Numbered from the stretch's first letter, positions 1-8,164 are shown. The stretch is 64,000 bases of DNA from Catenuloplanes atrovinosus (GCF_031458235.1 NZ_JAVDYB010000001.1:6886501-6950500), one strand, 5' to 3'. Made by a program: numbers and translations. Notes: generated from the letters alone by a model not told the origin.

Positions 1-613
1 CCGCCGGTACGTACACCGCCACCATGCCGATCACGCCGACCGCGACCAGCAGGCCGCCGCCGATGAACCGGAACAGGAACAGCCGGCGGTCGGTCTCCTC
101 CAGGAACGTGCCCAGCCAGGGGAAACGCGGCAGCGCCTCGGTCCACTGACGGCGGCGCTCCGGCGTCGACTCGTGCCAGATGATGCCGGCGCCGACCGCG
201 ACCACCGCGACCAGCCACCCGGCCGTGCCGGTGACGCTCGAATTCCGCCCGAGCACCAGCACCTGGAGCAGGATCAGACCCAGGCCGATCGCGATGAACG
301 GGACCAACTGCGACACGTCGCGCCGCCGCGGCTCGCCGGTGACGCGCTCGTACGGCAGCACCGCCCAGAAGCCCGCGTAGAGCATCAGTCCCAGGCCGTT
401 GAAGCCGAGCAGGATCACGAACGCGGCCCGCACGGCCAGCGGCGACACCCGCAGGTGCCGGGCCAGGCCGGACGCGACACCGGCGACCACGCGATGGTCG
501 CGTGCCCGGTAGAGGCGGCGGGGCTGTCGGGCGGTATCGATCGTGACTCCCAGGCGTCGTTCGCGCGTGCGGTTTCCGCATCGATCGTCACACGCCCGCG
601 CCGCCCTGGCCAC
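1..613 (-). CDS. PspC-domain membrane protein, 3' part missing (probably a PspC-type sensor kinase)
   Basis: The reading frame on the minus strand is open from about 613 to the window edge, so only the N-terminal ~200 codons are visible. It reads RRLYRARDHRVVAGVASGLA followed by HLRVSPLAVRAAFVIL, which is a clear PspC domain, then several hydrophobic segments (around GLGLMLYAGFWAVLP, PFIAIGLGLILLQVLVLG, WLVAVVAVGAGII). In actinobacteria a PspC domain with several membrane helices, divergent from a second PspC gene, is often the sensor part of a histidine kinase. The kinase part would lie outside the window, so this is inference. No ATG suits the start; GTG at 613 is the only candidate I found upstream of the domain, and a start nearer the domain is possible. 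Confidence 0.7.
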   Translation of the reverse strand, partial: MARAARACDDRCGNRTRERRLGVTIDTARQPRRLYRARDHRVVAGVASGLARHLRVSPLAVRAAFVILLGFNGLGLMLYAGFWAVLPYERVTGEPRRRDVSQLVPFIAIGLGLILLQVLVLGRNSSVTGTAGWLVAVVAVGAGIIWHESTPERRRQWTEALPRFPWLGTFLEETDRRLFLFRFIGGGLLVAVGVIGMVAVYVPA

Positions 614-709
614 GGGTTGGCACCCGGACAAACGGCACGGCAAACTCAGGGTGGGGTCAGGGTTCGCGCCTGAGGCAGAAGTGCCGCGGGAGGGCCGACC
701 ATCGAAGGC

Positions 710-2077
710 ATGAACACGCAGCATGACCCGGCCGAGCCCGGACCCGCCGCCCCGCCGCCCCCGCCGGGCCCCGGGCCTGCCGCGGCGCCGGGCGCCGGGG
801 AGTTCCCCGGTGGCGCCGCGGCACCGCGCCTGTTCGGCCTGGTCCGCCCCCGCGAGGGCCGGTACGTCGCCGGCGTCTGTGCCGGCATCGGCCACGCCAC
901 CAACACCGATCCCGTGCTCTGGCGGGTGCTGCTCGCCGTCCTCGCCGTCTTCGGCGGCACGGGCCTGCTCGTCTACCTCGTCGCCTGGCTGTTCATCCCG
1001 TCCGAGGGCGACAGCGGCTCGCCGCTGGAGGGCGTGCTCGGCAAGGGCCACTCCGGCACCTCGCCGCTCACCGCCGTCGGCCTGGCGGTCCTCACGATGG
1101 TCACGTTCGCCTACATCATGTCCGACACCTGGCGGGCGATGCTGCTGGTCGCCTGCGCCGCGGTGGTGGGCACGCTGATCGTCAACCGCGGGCGGATCAC
1201 GTCGCCGGGCTTCACCGCCGGGCCCCCGCCGCCGCCACCCGCCTCCCCCGCCCCGTCGGCCGAACCCGCTCCAGGAGTGCCGCCAGTGCCACCGAACGCC
1301 CCGTACCCGCCGCAGCCCGGCCACGCCCCGGCACCGCCGCACTGGCAGGCACCGCCGTCCGGGGGCTACCGTCCGCCGTTCGCGCCGCACGGGCCGTACC
1401 AGAGCCCCTACACGGCGACGAATCCGCCGCCGCCCCCGCCGCCGCGGCAACGGCCGCCGAAGCCGCCCAAGGAGCGCTCCCCGCTGTTCGGCGCCACCGT
1501 CTCGGTGATCCTGATGGCGATCGGGCTGCTGGCCGTCAGCGACCTGAGCAACCTTGCCAACCCGTCCGCCTCCGCGTACTTCGCGGCCGTGCTCGGCATC
1601 ATCGGCGTCGGCATGCTGGTCGGCACCAGGTGGGGACGCGGCCGCGGCCTCATCGTCCCCGGCCTGGTCGCGGCCGTGGCGCTCGGGCTCGCCGTCGCCG
1701 CGGAGAACGACACCTCCGACCACCGGGACGCCGCCCCCACGATCTGGGCGCCGCGCACCCTGAACGAGCTGTCCACCCGGCAGAGCGCCGCGTTCGGCGA
1801 CGCCACGCTGGACCTGCGGGCGCTGGACTTCACCGGCCAGGACAAGGCCACCGAGGTGGAGCTGGGCGCCGGCGACCTCACCGTGCTGCTCCCGCCGGCC
1901 GTGGACGTCACCATCGACGTCGAGCTCGGTGCCGGCACCGCGAACGTGCTCGGCCGGCAGCTGGACGGCGTCGGCCTGAGCGACCGGATCGAGGATCTCG
2001 GCACCGACGGCGCGGGTGGCGGAAAACTCGCGCTGACGATCTCGAACGGCGCCGGAGACGTGGAGGTCGCCCGATGA
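710..2077 (+). CDS. PspC domain-containing membrane protein with C-terminal LiaF-like domain
   Basis: The 455-residue protein has a Pro/Ala-rich N-terminus, then a PspC domain (about residues 43-105, with GRYVAGVCAGIGHATNTDPV and a membrane helix ending VAWLFIPSEG). Further hydrophobic segments follow, then a long Pro-rich cytoplasmic linker (about 165-255), two more helices, and a C-terminal beta-rich segment (VELGAGDLTVLLPP, VELGAGTANVLG) resembling the cell-envelope stress LiaF/toastrack fold. PspC/LiaF proteins sense or buffer membrane stress. It is divergent from the PspC gene at 1-613 and translationally coupled by an ATGA overlap to the gene at 2074. The PspC assignment is strong; the C-terminal fold is inferred from the repeated GAG-rich pattern. 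Confidence 0.85.
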   Translation: MNTQHDPAEPGPAAPPPPPGPGPAAAPGAGEFPGGAAAPRLFGLVRPREGRYVAGVCAGIGHATNTDPVLWRVLLAVLAVFGGTGLLVYLVAWLFIPSEGDSGSPLEGVLGKGHSGTSPLTAVGLAVLTMVTFAYIMSDTWRAMLLVACAAVVGTLIVNRGRITSPGFTAGPPPPPPASPAPSAEPAPGVPPVPPNAPYPPQPGHAPAPPHWQAPPSGGYRPPFAPHGPYQSPYTATNPPPPPPPRQRPPKPPKERSPLFGATVSVILMAIGLLAVSDLSNLANPSASAYFAAVLGIIGVGMLVGTRWGRGRGLIVPGLVAAVALGLAVAAENDTSDHRDAAPTIWAPRTLNELSTRQSAAFGDATLDLRALDFTGQDKATEVELGAGDLTVLLPPAVDVTIDVELGAGTANVLGRQLDGVGLSDRIEDLGTDGAGGGKLALTISNGAGDVEVAR

Positions 2078-2604
2078 AGGCACATCGTACGGACGGGGTC
2101 TCGCTCGGCTTCGGCTTCGTCTTCCTGTTCTTCACCGCCTGGTGGGTGCTGGCCCAGTTCGTCACGCTGGCGCTGCCCGCGGTCGGCTGGATCGTGGCGC
2201 TCTCCCTGATCATGTTCGGCCTGGCCGGGCTGGTCGGCGCGTTCCGGGCCGGCCGGGGCGCGGTGCCGGCCCCGACCAGCGGCGCGCCGATCAGCGCGCC
2301 GCCGGGCAGCGGCCTGCCGACCGGGATGCACGCGGACATCGTCCGCGAGCTGATGGAGAACCAGCGCACCTCCGGCGGCGTCGGCATCGACGACACCCGG
2401 GTGGAGACGCCGCCGGCCCCGACCGCCGCGTTCGCGCCGATCACGCCGCCGGAGCCCGTCTCGCCGTACGCGACGGACTACCTGACGGTCTCGGACCCGC
2501 CGGCGTCGTCCGCGGACGACGCCACCCAGGTCATCGACGACACGCCGACCACGGAGATCAAGGCCGGGGAGGTACGCCCCGAGGGCGACGACGGGCGCCG
2601 ATAG
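2074..2604 (+). CDS. small two-helix membrane protein, function unknown
   Basis: This 176-residue protein starts at the ATG that overlaps the stop of the preceding PspC gene (ATGA at 2074-2077), so the two are probably translated together. Two hydrophobic helices lie near the N-terminus (GFGFVFLFFTAWWVLAQFV and VGWIVALSLIMFGLAGLVGA). A long soluble tail rich in Pro, Ala, Asp and Thr follows, with no motif I recognise. Coupling to the PspC gene suggests a membrane partner in the same envelope-stress module, which is inference only. Confidence 0.75.
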   Translation: MKAHRTDGVSLGFGFVFLFFTAWWVLAQFVTLALPAVGWIVALSLIMFGLAGLVGAFRAGRGAVPAPTSGAPISAPPGSGLPTGMHADIVRELMENQRTSGGVGIDDTRVETPPAPTAAFAPITPPEPVSPYATDYLTVSDPPASSADDATQVIDDTPTTEIKAGEVRPEGDDGRR

Positions 2605-2695
2605 CGACGCGCAATATGCTTGGCGGGCGGAGGACGACCCTCCGCCCGCCGGCCGCGTCCGGTACAGCTCAGTCTGCCGCGAGGAGCACACCCGC

Positions 2696-3925
2696 ATGTC
2701 CCAGACCCCAGCGCCCGTCGAGGTCGGCGAGCGGGCTGCCCGCACGCTCACCGCCGAGCTGGCCCGCCACTCCGGGCCGAAGACCGCGCTGGTGGTCGGC
2801 GCGGACGCCGGGTCGGCCGTGCTGCCCGCCGCGTTCGACGCGCTGCTGCCCGGCGACCGGCTCACGCTCGTCCCCGCGGAGGGCTCCTCCGGTTCGGATC
2901 TGCGGGACCACGTCGAGGCTCAGGGCGCGTGGATCGCCGAGCGCGTCACCGTCGCCGGCTCCTTCGAGGAGACCGACCCGGCCGACGTCGTCATCGTGGC
3001 CCAGCCGCTCACCGACGGCGCCACCCAGACCCGGGCGCTCATCGACGGCCTGTCCAAGCTGCTCACCGACGGCGGCGTGCTCAGCGTCGCGGCCGTCGCG
3101 CTCCCCGGCCTGGCCGGCGAGGCCAGCGCCGAGCTCGACCGTCAGTCCGCGCTCTTCGGCGCCGGCACCGACCTGGTGCTGCGCAACCGCCCGCCGCTGC
3201 GCGTGCACCGCCTGCGCTTCACGCCCGCGTCGCCGTCGCTGGCCGCCCGGCTCGCGCCCGCGTACCGCCCGTCCAGCGTGCCGGTGACCCGCACCATGCA
3301 CCTGGACTCCAACGGCGTCGCCGCCGCTGGCATCGCGCTGGGCCTGGCCGCGCTCACCCGCGTCACCCGCCCGAAGTCCAAGCTGTGGTGGATCCCCGCG
3401 CTCGCCGCCGCCCCCGCCGCCGCGTTCTTCCGCGACCCCGAGCGTGACGTCCCCGACGACGCCTCCGCCATCGTCGCCGCCAGCGACGGCAAGGTCCTCT
3501 CCGTCGAGCGCATCCGCGACGACCGCTTCGGCGACACCGAGTTCCTGCGCGTCGCGGTCTTCCTGTCGATCCTCGACGTGCACGTCAACCGCTCGCCCGT
3601 GCCCGGCCGGGTCACCGACTACTTCGTCACCGACGGCGGTTTCGCCGCCGCCATGAAGCCGGAGGCCGAGCACAACGTCGCGGCGTACACGGTGCTGGAC
3701 ACCGACCGCGGCACGGTCGTCGTCGCCCAGCGCACCGGCCTGATCGCCCGCCGCATCGTCCAGCGAGCCCCCGTCGGCTCCGTCCTCGCCCGCGGCGAGC
3801 GCCTCGGCCTGATCCGCTTCGGCTCCCGCACCGACGTCTACCTGCCCGCGGACGCGGTGGAGCCCCTGGTCGGCATCGGCGACCGGGTGGCCGGCGGCGC
3901 CACGGTCATCGCCCGCTGGCTCTGA
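2696..3925 (+). CDS. psd: phosphatidylserine decarboxylase with an N-terminal Rossmann/methyltransferase-like domain
   Basis: The C-terminal ~200 residues are a phosphatidylserine decarboxylase, which makes phosphatidylethanolamine from phosphatidylserine at the membrane. The diagnostic parts are FFRDPERDVP, the SDGKVLSVE segment, the FLSILDVHVNRSPVPG core and the self-cleavage site FGSR near residue 375, whose Ser would become the pyruvoyl group. The ~190 residues in front are not part of the usual short (~220 residue) enzyme. They begin with a helix and a VVGADAGSAVLPAAFD strand-loop-helix like motif I of class I methyltransferases, though without the usual Gly-rich signature. A GAGGAG ribosome site lies 8 bases before the ATG. 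The partner synthase pssA faces it at 4881-5870. Confidence 0.9.
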   Translation: MSQTPAPVEVGERAARTLTAELARHSGPKTALVVGADAGSAVLPAAFDALLPGDRLTLVPAEGSSGSDLRDHVEAQGAWIAERVTVAGSFEETDPADVVIVAQPLTDGATQTRALIDGLSKLLTDGGVLSVAAVALPGLAGEASAELDRQSALFGAGTDLVLRNRPPLRVHRLRFTPASPSLAARLAPAYRPSSVPVTRTMHLDSNGVAAAGIALGLAALTRVTRPKSKLWWIPALAAAPAAAFFRDPERDVPDDASAIVAASDGKVLSVERIRDDRFGDTEFLRVAVFLSILDVHVNRSPVPGRVTDYFVTDGGFAAAMKPEAEHNVAAYTVLDTDRGTVVVAQRTGLIARRIVQRAPVGSVLARGERLGLIRFGSRTDVYLPADAVEPLVGIGDRVAGGATVIARWL

Positions 3926-3944
3926 TCCGGCTGGTCACGTGATC

Positions 3945-3999
3945 GATGTGTACGTAGTCGATGTTCTGGGCGCCGCACAACGTCGACTACGTATGCATC
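3945..3999. terminator. large imperfect hairpin downstream of psd
   Basis: Twenty bases after the psd stop, 3945-3965 (gatgtgtacgtagtcgatgt and one more t) pairs with 3979-3999 at 18 of 21 positions, and two of the three mismatches can be G-U pairs on one strand. The loop is 13 bases. There is no T-run after it, so it may be a rho-independent-like stop, an mRNA-stabilising structure or a remnant of a mobile sequence. The right arm and the bases after it recur once, at 29903-29926 (21 of 24 identical). Confidence 0.5.
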
Positions 4000-4340
4000 G
4001 CGGCCAAAGTCACGCCTCTCCCGGCACCGGAGAGCGGCCGGCGGCAGACCGAAACTGACCAAGGCTCTTATAAGCCGAAATTTCGGGCGCGGAGCGCCCG
4101 ACACGCCGACGTCGACCGCCTCTGGCTACCTGGCGGGGAGCCGGAACGCCGGCTGACAGAGGTCCGGGATCAACGGCGAGTCCGGCCGCTCGGCCGGGAT
4201 TCACAACGCTGGTCATCAGCACCCAGCGGTCTCAGCCCGCCGCTCGGCTTCGTCGCCGGCGCTCCGGGACCAACAGCGGCCCCGGCCGCCGACCAAGTGC
4301 GCACCGGCAAGCTCGTCGGCGGTCGCCAGCGTCCCGGCCA

Positions 4341-4515
4341 ACCGCACCCACGACCGCCCAGCCAGACGCGAAACGGCAAGCTCGGCTGGTCGCCAGCGCG
4401 TCCCGAACCAACCGCACCCACGACCGCCCAGCCAGACGCGAAACGGCAAGCTCGGCTGGTCGCCAGCGCGTCCCGAACCAACCGCACCCACGACCGCCCA
4501 GCCAGACGCGAAACG
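4341..4515. repeat. 70-bp tandem repeat, 2.5 copies
   Basis: Bases 4341-4410 and 4411-4480 are identical 70-bp units beginning accgcacccacgaccgccca, and the first 35 bases of a third unit occupy 4481-4515. A diverged part-copy (gcaagctcgtcggcggtcgc and onward) precedes them from about 4307. Identity between full units indicates recent duplication. Seventy is not a multiple of three, so the unit is not a protein repeat. Confidence 0.9.
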
Positions 4516-4736
4516 CTGACGAGCGCGGGCTTGGTCGCCGACGCGCCGGGACCAACGGCGCCTTCAGCCGCCCGCGGTGCGTCGGCGAGCGCGGGACTCC
4601 GGCGCCGGCGGGGAACAAGCCACCCCGGCTCGAAGGCGGAACGCCGGATATCGGGGGTTCCAAGGGACGAACCGCGAGCGCCGCTGCCCGGCCGGAAGCC
4701 GGAACGCCGGTGATCGGGGGTTTCCGGACCAGCGGC

Positions 4737-4818
4737 GGGACCGGCAGGGAGGAGCGCCAGCGACGACCGGTGCCCGCGGGAGCATGCGGATCGCCACCAC
4801 GCCGGAAGCGGGAAACGA
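4737..4818 (+). repeat. dispersed 3'-end element, copy A
   Basis: This copy runs gcgggaccggcagggaggag, then a core with gtgcccgcgggagcatgcgg, then cgccggaagcggg. The same ~80-bp sequence occurs at 50097-50184 and 61600-61682 (both reversed) and at 50254-50335. Here its cgccggaagcggg end points at the 3' end of pssA, next to the pssA terminator. Confidence 0.85.
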
Positions 4819-4820
4819 AG

Positions 4821-4867
4821 AAAAGAAAACGCCGGGACGCTCGAAACAACGATTCGAGCGCCCCGGC
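4821..4867 (-). terminator. rho-independent terminator of pssA
   Basis: On the minus strand, just after the pssA stop, 4853-4867 pairs with 4831-4845 (gccgggacgctcgaa) with a single A/C mismatch and a 7-base loop. The stem is followed on that strand by gttttctttt (4821-4830), a T-rich tract. This is a textbook terminator. Confidence 0.85.
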
Positions 4868-4880
4868 GGCGAACAAGAAC

Positions 4881-5870
4881 CTAAGCGACCCGCTGCACGT
4901 TACGTCGCTGGTGCAGCCAGAGCAGCGGCCCGCTGAGGAGATAGGCCGCCACGACGACGGCGAACGTCAGGCGGGGGTTGACCAGCGCGCCCGCCGCCGG
5001 GATGAGGACCAGCCACGGTGGCAGCGTGAGCAGCCGGGCGAGTTTGGCGTACGGGAAGCTGGAGACCATCGCGACCGCCAGCAGTGCCACGCCCGCCAGC
5101 TGGAATTCGCCCGGGATGGGGAGGCCGATGAGGACCGCGATGGCGAGGACCGCGGCGGCCATGGTGGTGGGCACGCCGCAGAAGAAGCGGCCGTCCTTGG
5201 GTGAGACGTTGAAGCGGGCCAGGCGGATGGCGGCGCAGCCGGCGACGAGCGCGCAGGCGGTGGCGGCGGCGACCGTGGGGACGCTGCCGGCCAGGCTGGC
5301 GTAGACGACGATCGGGGCGGCCAGGCCGAACGAGCACATGTCGGCCAGCGAGTCCATCTGGGCGCCGAAGGGGCTGGAGACGCCGAGTTTGCGGGCCAGC
5401 GCGCCGTCGAGGCCGTCGAAGAGGACGCAGGCGATCAGGCAGAGCGCGGCGGCCCGCACGTCGTCGCGCATGGCCAGGAAGACCGCGCTGAGACCGAGGA
5501 AGATGCTGGCCAGCGTGCACGCGTTGACGAGGGCGAAGGAGATCCGGCGGCTCATGGTGTGTGCGCCCGGGAGCAGTGACGAGTCGGCCGGGGCCGGCTC
5601 TGGGGTCGGGGTGGCCTCGGCGATCGAGCGGAGTTCGGCCAGGGTTGGCACGTCGGACGAGGCCGGTAACACCTCGGGGAGCGGGTGGACCACCGGCTGA
5701 GGATGGCTGACCAGCGGGCTGTTCCCGCGCTGGTTGGGCCGTCGAAGGCCCACTCGCACCCGCAGTACCTGCCGAGCGAATGATCCGCTTCGGCGCAGCC
5801 CGTCCCACCGGCGCCCGGCCGGGCGGGGGCTGTCTGCTGTACGACGCCGACGCCAGGGGGCTCTCGGCAC
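4881..5870 (-). CDS. pssA: CDP-diacylglycerol--serine O-phosphatidyltransferase
   Basis: The protein makes phosphatidylserine from CDP-diacylglycerol and serine in the membrane, upstream of Psd. The CDP-alcohol phosphotransferase signature is complete: DGALARKLGVSSPFG followed by AQMDSLAD matches DG-x2-AR-x8-G-x3-D-x3-D. Around it are five or six hydrophobic segments typical of the family. The start is uncertain. The longest frame gives 329 residues with ~100 low-complexity N-terminal residues, and an internal ATG at about 5558 (MSRRISFALVNACT) would give ~225 residues beginning just before the first helix. Convergence with psd rather than a psd-pssA operon is unusual for actinobacteria. Confidence 0.9.
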   Translation of the reverse strand: MPRAPWRRRRTADSPRPAGRRWDGLRRSGSFARQVLRVRVGLRRPNQRGNSPLVSHPQPVVHPLPEVLPASSDVPTLAELRSIAEATPTPEPAPADSSLLPGAHTMSRRISFALVNACTLASIFLGLSAVFLAMRDDVRAAALCLIACVLFDGLDGALARKLGVSSPFGAQMDSLADMCSFGLAAPIVVYASLAGSVPTVAAATACALVAGCAAIRLARFNVSPKDGRFFCGVPTTMAAAVLAIAVLIGLPIPGEFQLAGVALLAVAMVSSFPYAKLARLLTLPPWLVLIPAAGALVNPRLTFAVVVAAYLLSGPLLWLHQRRNVQRVA

Positions 5871-6216
5871 TGTCCCTCCATCGCCGGCGACCTGTGCACT
5901 GCGCGCCGGCTTGTCCCTAGGGTCGGCCCAGTGCGCCCGGACCGACGTGTGTCGTCGCCGGTCGCCGTGGTGCGGCCAGCGAAAGTGGTCGCCGGCCTCG
6001 GGTCGTGGGCCGGTGGTGCCGTCACGGCCACGTCCTCGTGCGGGCGTCGGCCGTTATGCGGCCTACACCATTGCACACGACCCGGCCGTCTGGCGATAGC
6101 CAGTAGTTAAACTTTGAGCCACTTAACGCCGGAAATAGCCCATTTGAGAGGATGTCCTATTTGGGTGGCTCTGACGGTGGAACTCATTCCGCAGTTTACC
6201 GGACGGCATGCGGCCG
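5871..6216. other. intergenic region upstream of pssA
   Basis: No gene is supported in these 346 bases. The part from about 6090 to 6200 is clearly richer in A and T than its surroundings, and contains a small inverted repeat (ctggc-tatc-gccag on the minus strand, 6093-6106). It could hold the pssA promoter, but I see no convincing -35/-10 pair. Confidence 0.4.
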
Positions 6217-7164
6217 TTAAGACCGTGGGAGCGACTGGGCGAGCCACTCCAGCGCGGCCAGCGCCACGTCCGTCAACGCCAGCGTGCGCGCCTCCGCGGG
6301 GCTGAACCAGCGGGCCTCGGCCGTCGATCCGCCCGCGGCCTCGGTCACCACCGGCTCGGTCGGTTCGTCCACCACCGCGGTGTACGTCACGCGCACCGAG
6401 TGCCAGTCGATCGGATAGCCCTCCGGGCCGACCGCGGCCGGGTTGCGCCGGTGCGAGACGCGCAGCAGGCCGGTGATCCGCCCGTGCTGCCCCGCCTCCT
6501 CGACCAGCTCGCGGAGAAAGCCGGTGTCCGGCTGCTCGCCGTGGTCGGTGCCGCCGCCGGGCAGGTGCCAGCGGCCGGCGCCGGGGTACGCACCGGCGAT
6601 CCGGGTCAGCAGCACGCGCCCGGCCGGGTCCGTCACCAGCCCGTAGGCGGCGAACCGCTGGCCGCGCGGACCGGTGGGCGGCGCCGCCACCGCCTCGGGC
6701 AACTCCACCCGCGGCGCGGACCGCAGCGTCTCCTCGACCAGGGCGCGATCCGCCGGTACGCCGAGCAGCCGCGCGGTGAACGGCATCAGCGGCAGCGCGG
6801 TCAGCTCCGCCGGCGCCACCCAGCGCGCGAGGTCGGTCGCGCCGTCCACCTCGGGCCGTGGATCGCCGCCGTCCCGCGCGACATCGAAGATCACCCGATC
6901 GTGGTGGACCTCGACGTCCCGGAACGGCAGCGGCCCGACGTCCGCGAGCACGGTGTGCAGGCCTGCCGCACGCACCGTGATCCCGGTCTGCTCCGCGAAC
7001 TCGCGCACGACCGCCCACTCCGGGTGCTCGCCGTGCTTGAGTCCGCCGCCGGGGAGGTGCCACAGGCCGGGATCGTCGGAGAAGGCGGACGCCCGGACCA
7101 GGAGGACCCGGCCGTCCTCGTCGCGACATATGCCGTATGCGGCGATCCGCCTCTGCTGCTCCAC
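6217..7164 (-). CDS. double-Nudix hydrolase
   Basis: The 315-residue protein contains two Nudix domains. The first Nudix box is GGGLKHGEHPEWAVVREFAE followed by QTGI (residues ~39-62); the second is GGGTDHGEQPDTGFLRELVE followed by EAG. Both keep the REhxEx core Glu residues that bind metal, with Gln replacing one Glu in the first. Nudix enzymes hydrolyse nucleoside diphosphates linked to another group; the substrate cannot be told. It lies 19 bases downstream of a paralogue with the same two-domain layout (7184-8164), so the locus is a duplicated duplication, and the pair is probably co-transcribed. Confidence 0.85.
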   Translation of the reverse strand: MEQQRRIAAYGICRDEDGRVLLVRASAFSDDPGLWHLPGGGLKHGEHPEWAVVREFAEQTGITVRAAGLHTVLADVGPLPFRDVEVHHDRVIFDVARDGGDPRPEVDGATDLARWVAPAELTALPLMPFTARLLGVPADRALVEETLRSAPRVELPEAVAAPPTGPRGQRFAAYGLVTDPAGRVLLTRIAGAYPGAGRWHLPGGGTDHGEQPDTGFLRELVEEAGQHGRITGLLRVSHRRNPAAVGPEGYPIDWHSVRVTYTAVVDEPTEPVVTEAAGGSTAEARWFSPAEARTLALTDVALAALEWLAQSLPRS

Positions 7165-7183
7165 CCGACCAAGATTAAGTTGT

Positions 7184-8164
7184 TCAGGAGCGTCCGGCCG
7201 CCCGCATGGCCTCGATGGTGACCTCGGTCAGCTCGGCCTCGGTCAGCTCGGCCACCTCGGCCGGCGTGAACCAGCGGACGTCGTCCGTGGAGCCGCCCAC
7301 GTCGTGGATGGTCGGCGGGCACGGCTCGTCCACGGCCACGCGGTAGAACGCGCGCACGCCGTGCCAGTCGATCGGGTACCCCTCCGGGCCGAGCGAGGCC
7401 GGGTCGCGGTGGCTGGCCACGCCGAGCAGCTCGACGATCCGGCCGGGCTGGCCGGTCTCCTCCAGCAACTCGCGGAGCAGCGCGCTGCCGGGCTGCTCGC
7501 CGTAGTCGGTGCCGCCGCCGGGCAGGTGCCAGCGCCCGCCGCCGGGGTAGTTGGCCGCGATGCGGGTGAGCAGGATGCGGTCGTCCGGGTCGGTGGCGAC
7601 CGCGTACGCCGCGAAGCGCTGCGCCCGGTGCAGGCCGTCGGGCCCCGGGTACGCGTAGAACGACGGGAAGTCCGGCGCCTCGTCCGGCCGCAGGTCCACC
7701 GCCGCGGACGTCAGCCCCAGCGCGGTCGCCGCGAACGGGCGCAGCGGCAGCTCGGCCGCCTCCGCCAGGGTGAACCAGCGGGCCAGGTCGGTGGGCTGGC
7801 CGACGCGGTCGATCAGCGAGCCGCCCCGGATGGTGACGGTGTAGATGAGCCGGTCGGTGTGGATGGTGATGCCCTTGTGCGGCAGCGCGCGCATGTCGGC
7901 CACCACGTCGTGCAGGCCGGAGACCGCGACGGAGAGCCCGGTCTCGGCGGCGGTCTCGCGGACCACCGTGTCGTTCGGGTTCTCTCCGTGGTCGACGGCG
8001 CCGCCGGGCAGGGACCAGACCCCGGGCGTGCCGGAGCGGGAACTCGCCCGCACCAGCAGCACACGGCCGTCGGAATCGGTACAACGTGCATATGCCGCGA
8101 TTCTGCGAAGCGGCTCGAGCGCGGGTGTCACGCCGTCACATTGTTCTCGCGGTTTGTAACCCAC
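7184..8164 (-). CDS. double-Nudix hydrolase, paralogue
   Basis: The 326-residue protein again has two Nudix domains, with boxes GGAVDHGENPNDTVVRETAA followed by ETGL, and GGGTDYGEQPGSALLRELLE followed by ETG. Its domains align with those of the next gene throughout (RIAAY, GRVLLVRAS, LPGG, the linker with LPLRPFAATALGL). A GTG at 8131 (VTPALEPLRRIAAY) matches the start of the paralogue (MEQQRRIAAY) better than the longest frame from 8164. First gene of a likely two-gene unit. Substrate unknown. Confidence 0.83.
   Translation of the reverse strand: MGYKPREQCDGVTPALEPLRRIAAYARCTDSDGRVLLVRASSRSGTPGVWSLPGGAVDHGENPNDTVVRETAAETGLSVAVSGLHDVVADMRALPHKGITIHTDRLIYTVTIRGGSLIDRVGQPTDLARWFTLAEAAELPLRPFAATALGLTSAAVDLRPDEAPDFPSFYAYPGPDGLHRAQRFAAYAVATDPDDRILLTRIAANYPGGGRWHLPGGGTDYGEQPGSALLRELLEETGQPGRIVELLGVASHRDPASLGPEGYPIDWHGVRAFYRVAVDEPCPPTIHDVGGSTDDVRWFTPAEVAELTEAELTEVTIEAMRAAGRS

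Larger units (their letters stand above)
3926..4880. other. 955-bp gap between convergent psd and pssA; no supported gene
   Basis: No open frame here resembles a protein or has a convincing start site. The gap holds the psd hairpin (3945-3999), a 70-bp tandem repeat (4341-4515), a pair of ~26-bp direct repeats (4637-4662 and 4699-4726, sharing cggaacgccgg and tcggggg), one copy of the dispersed 3'-end element (4737-4818) and the pssA terminator (4831-4867). The density of repeats suggests a former rearrangement site. Confidence 0.6.

Noticed and set aside
4737-4818. Dispersed element as a coding sequence
   Set aside because: A frame with GTGREERQRRPVPAGACG stays open in several copies, but there is no start, no ribosome site and it ends differently in each; the nucleotide core, not the peptide, is conserved.
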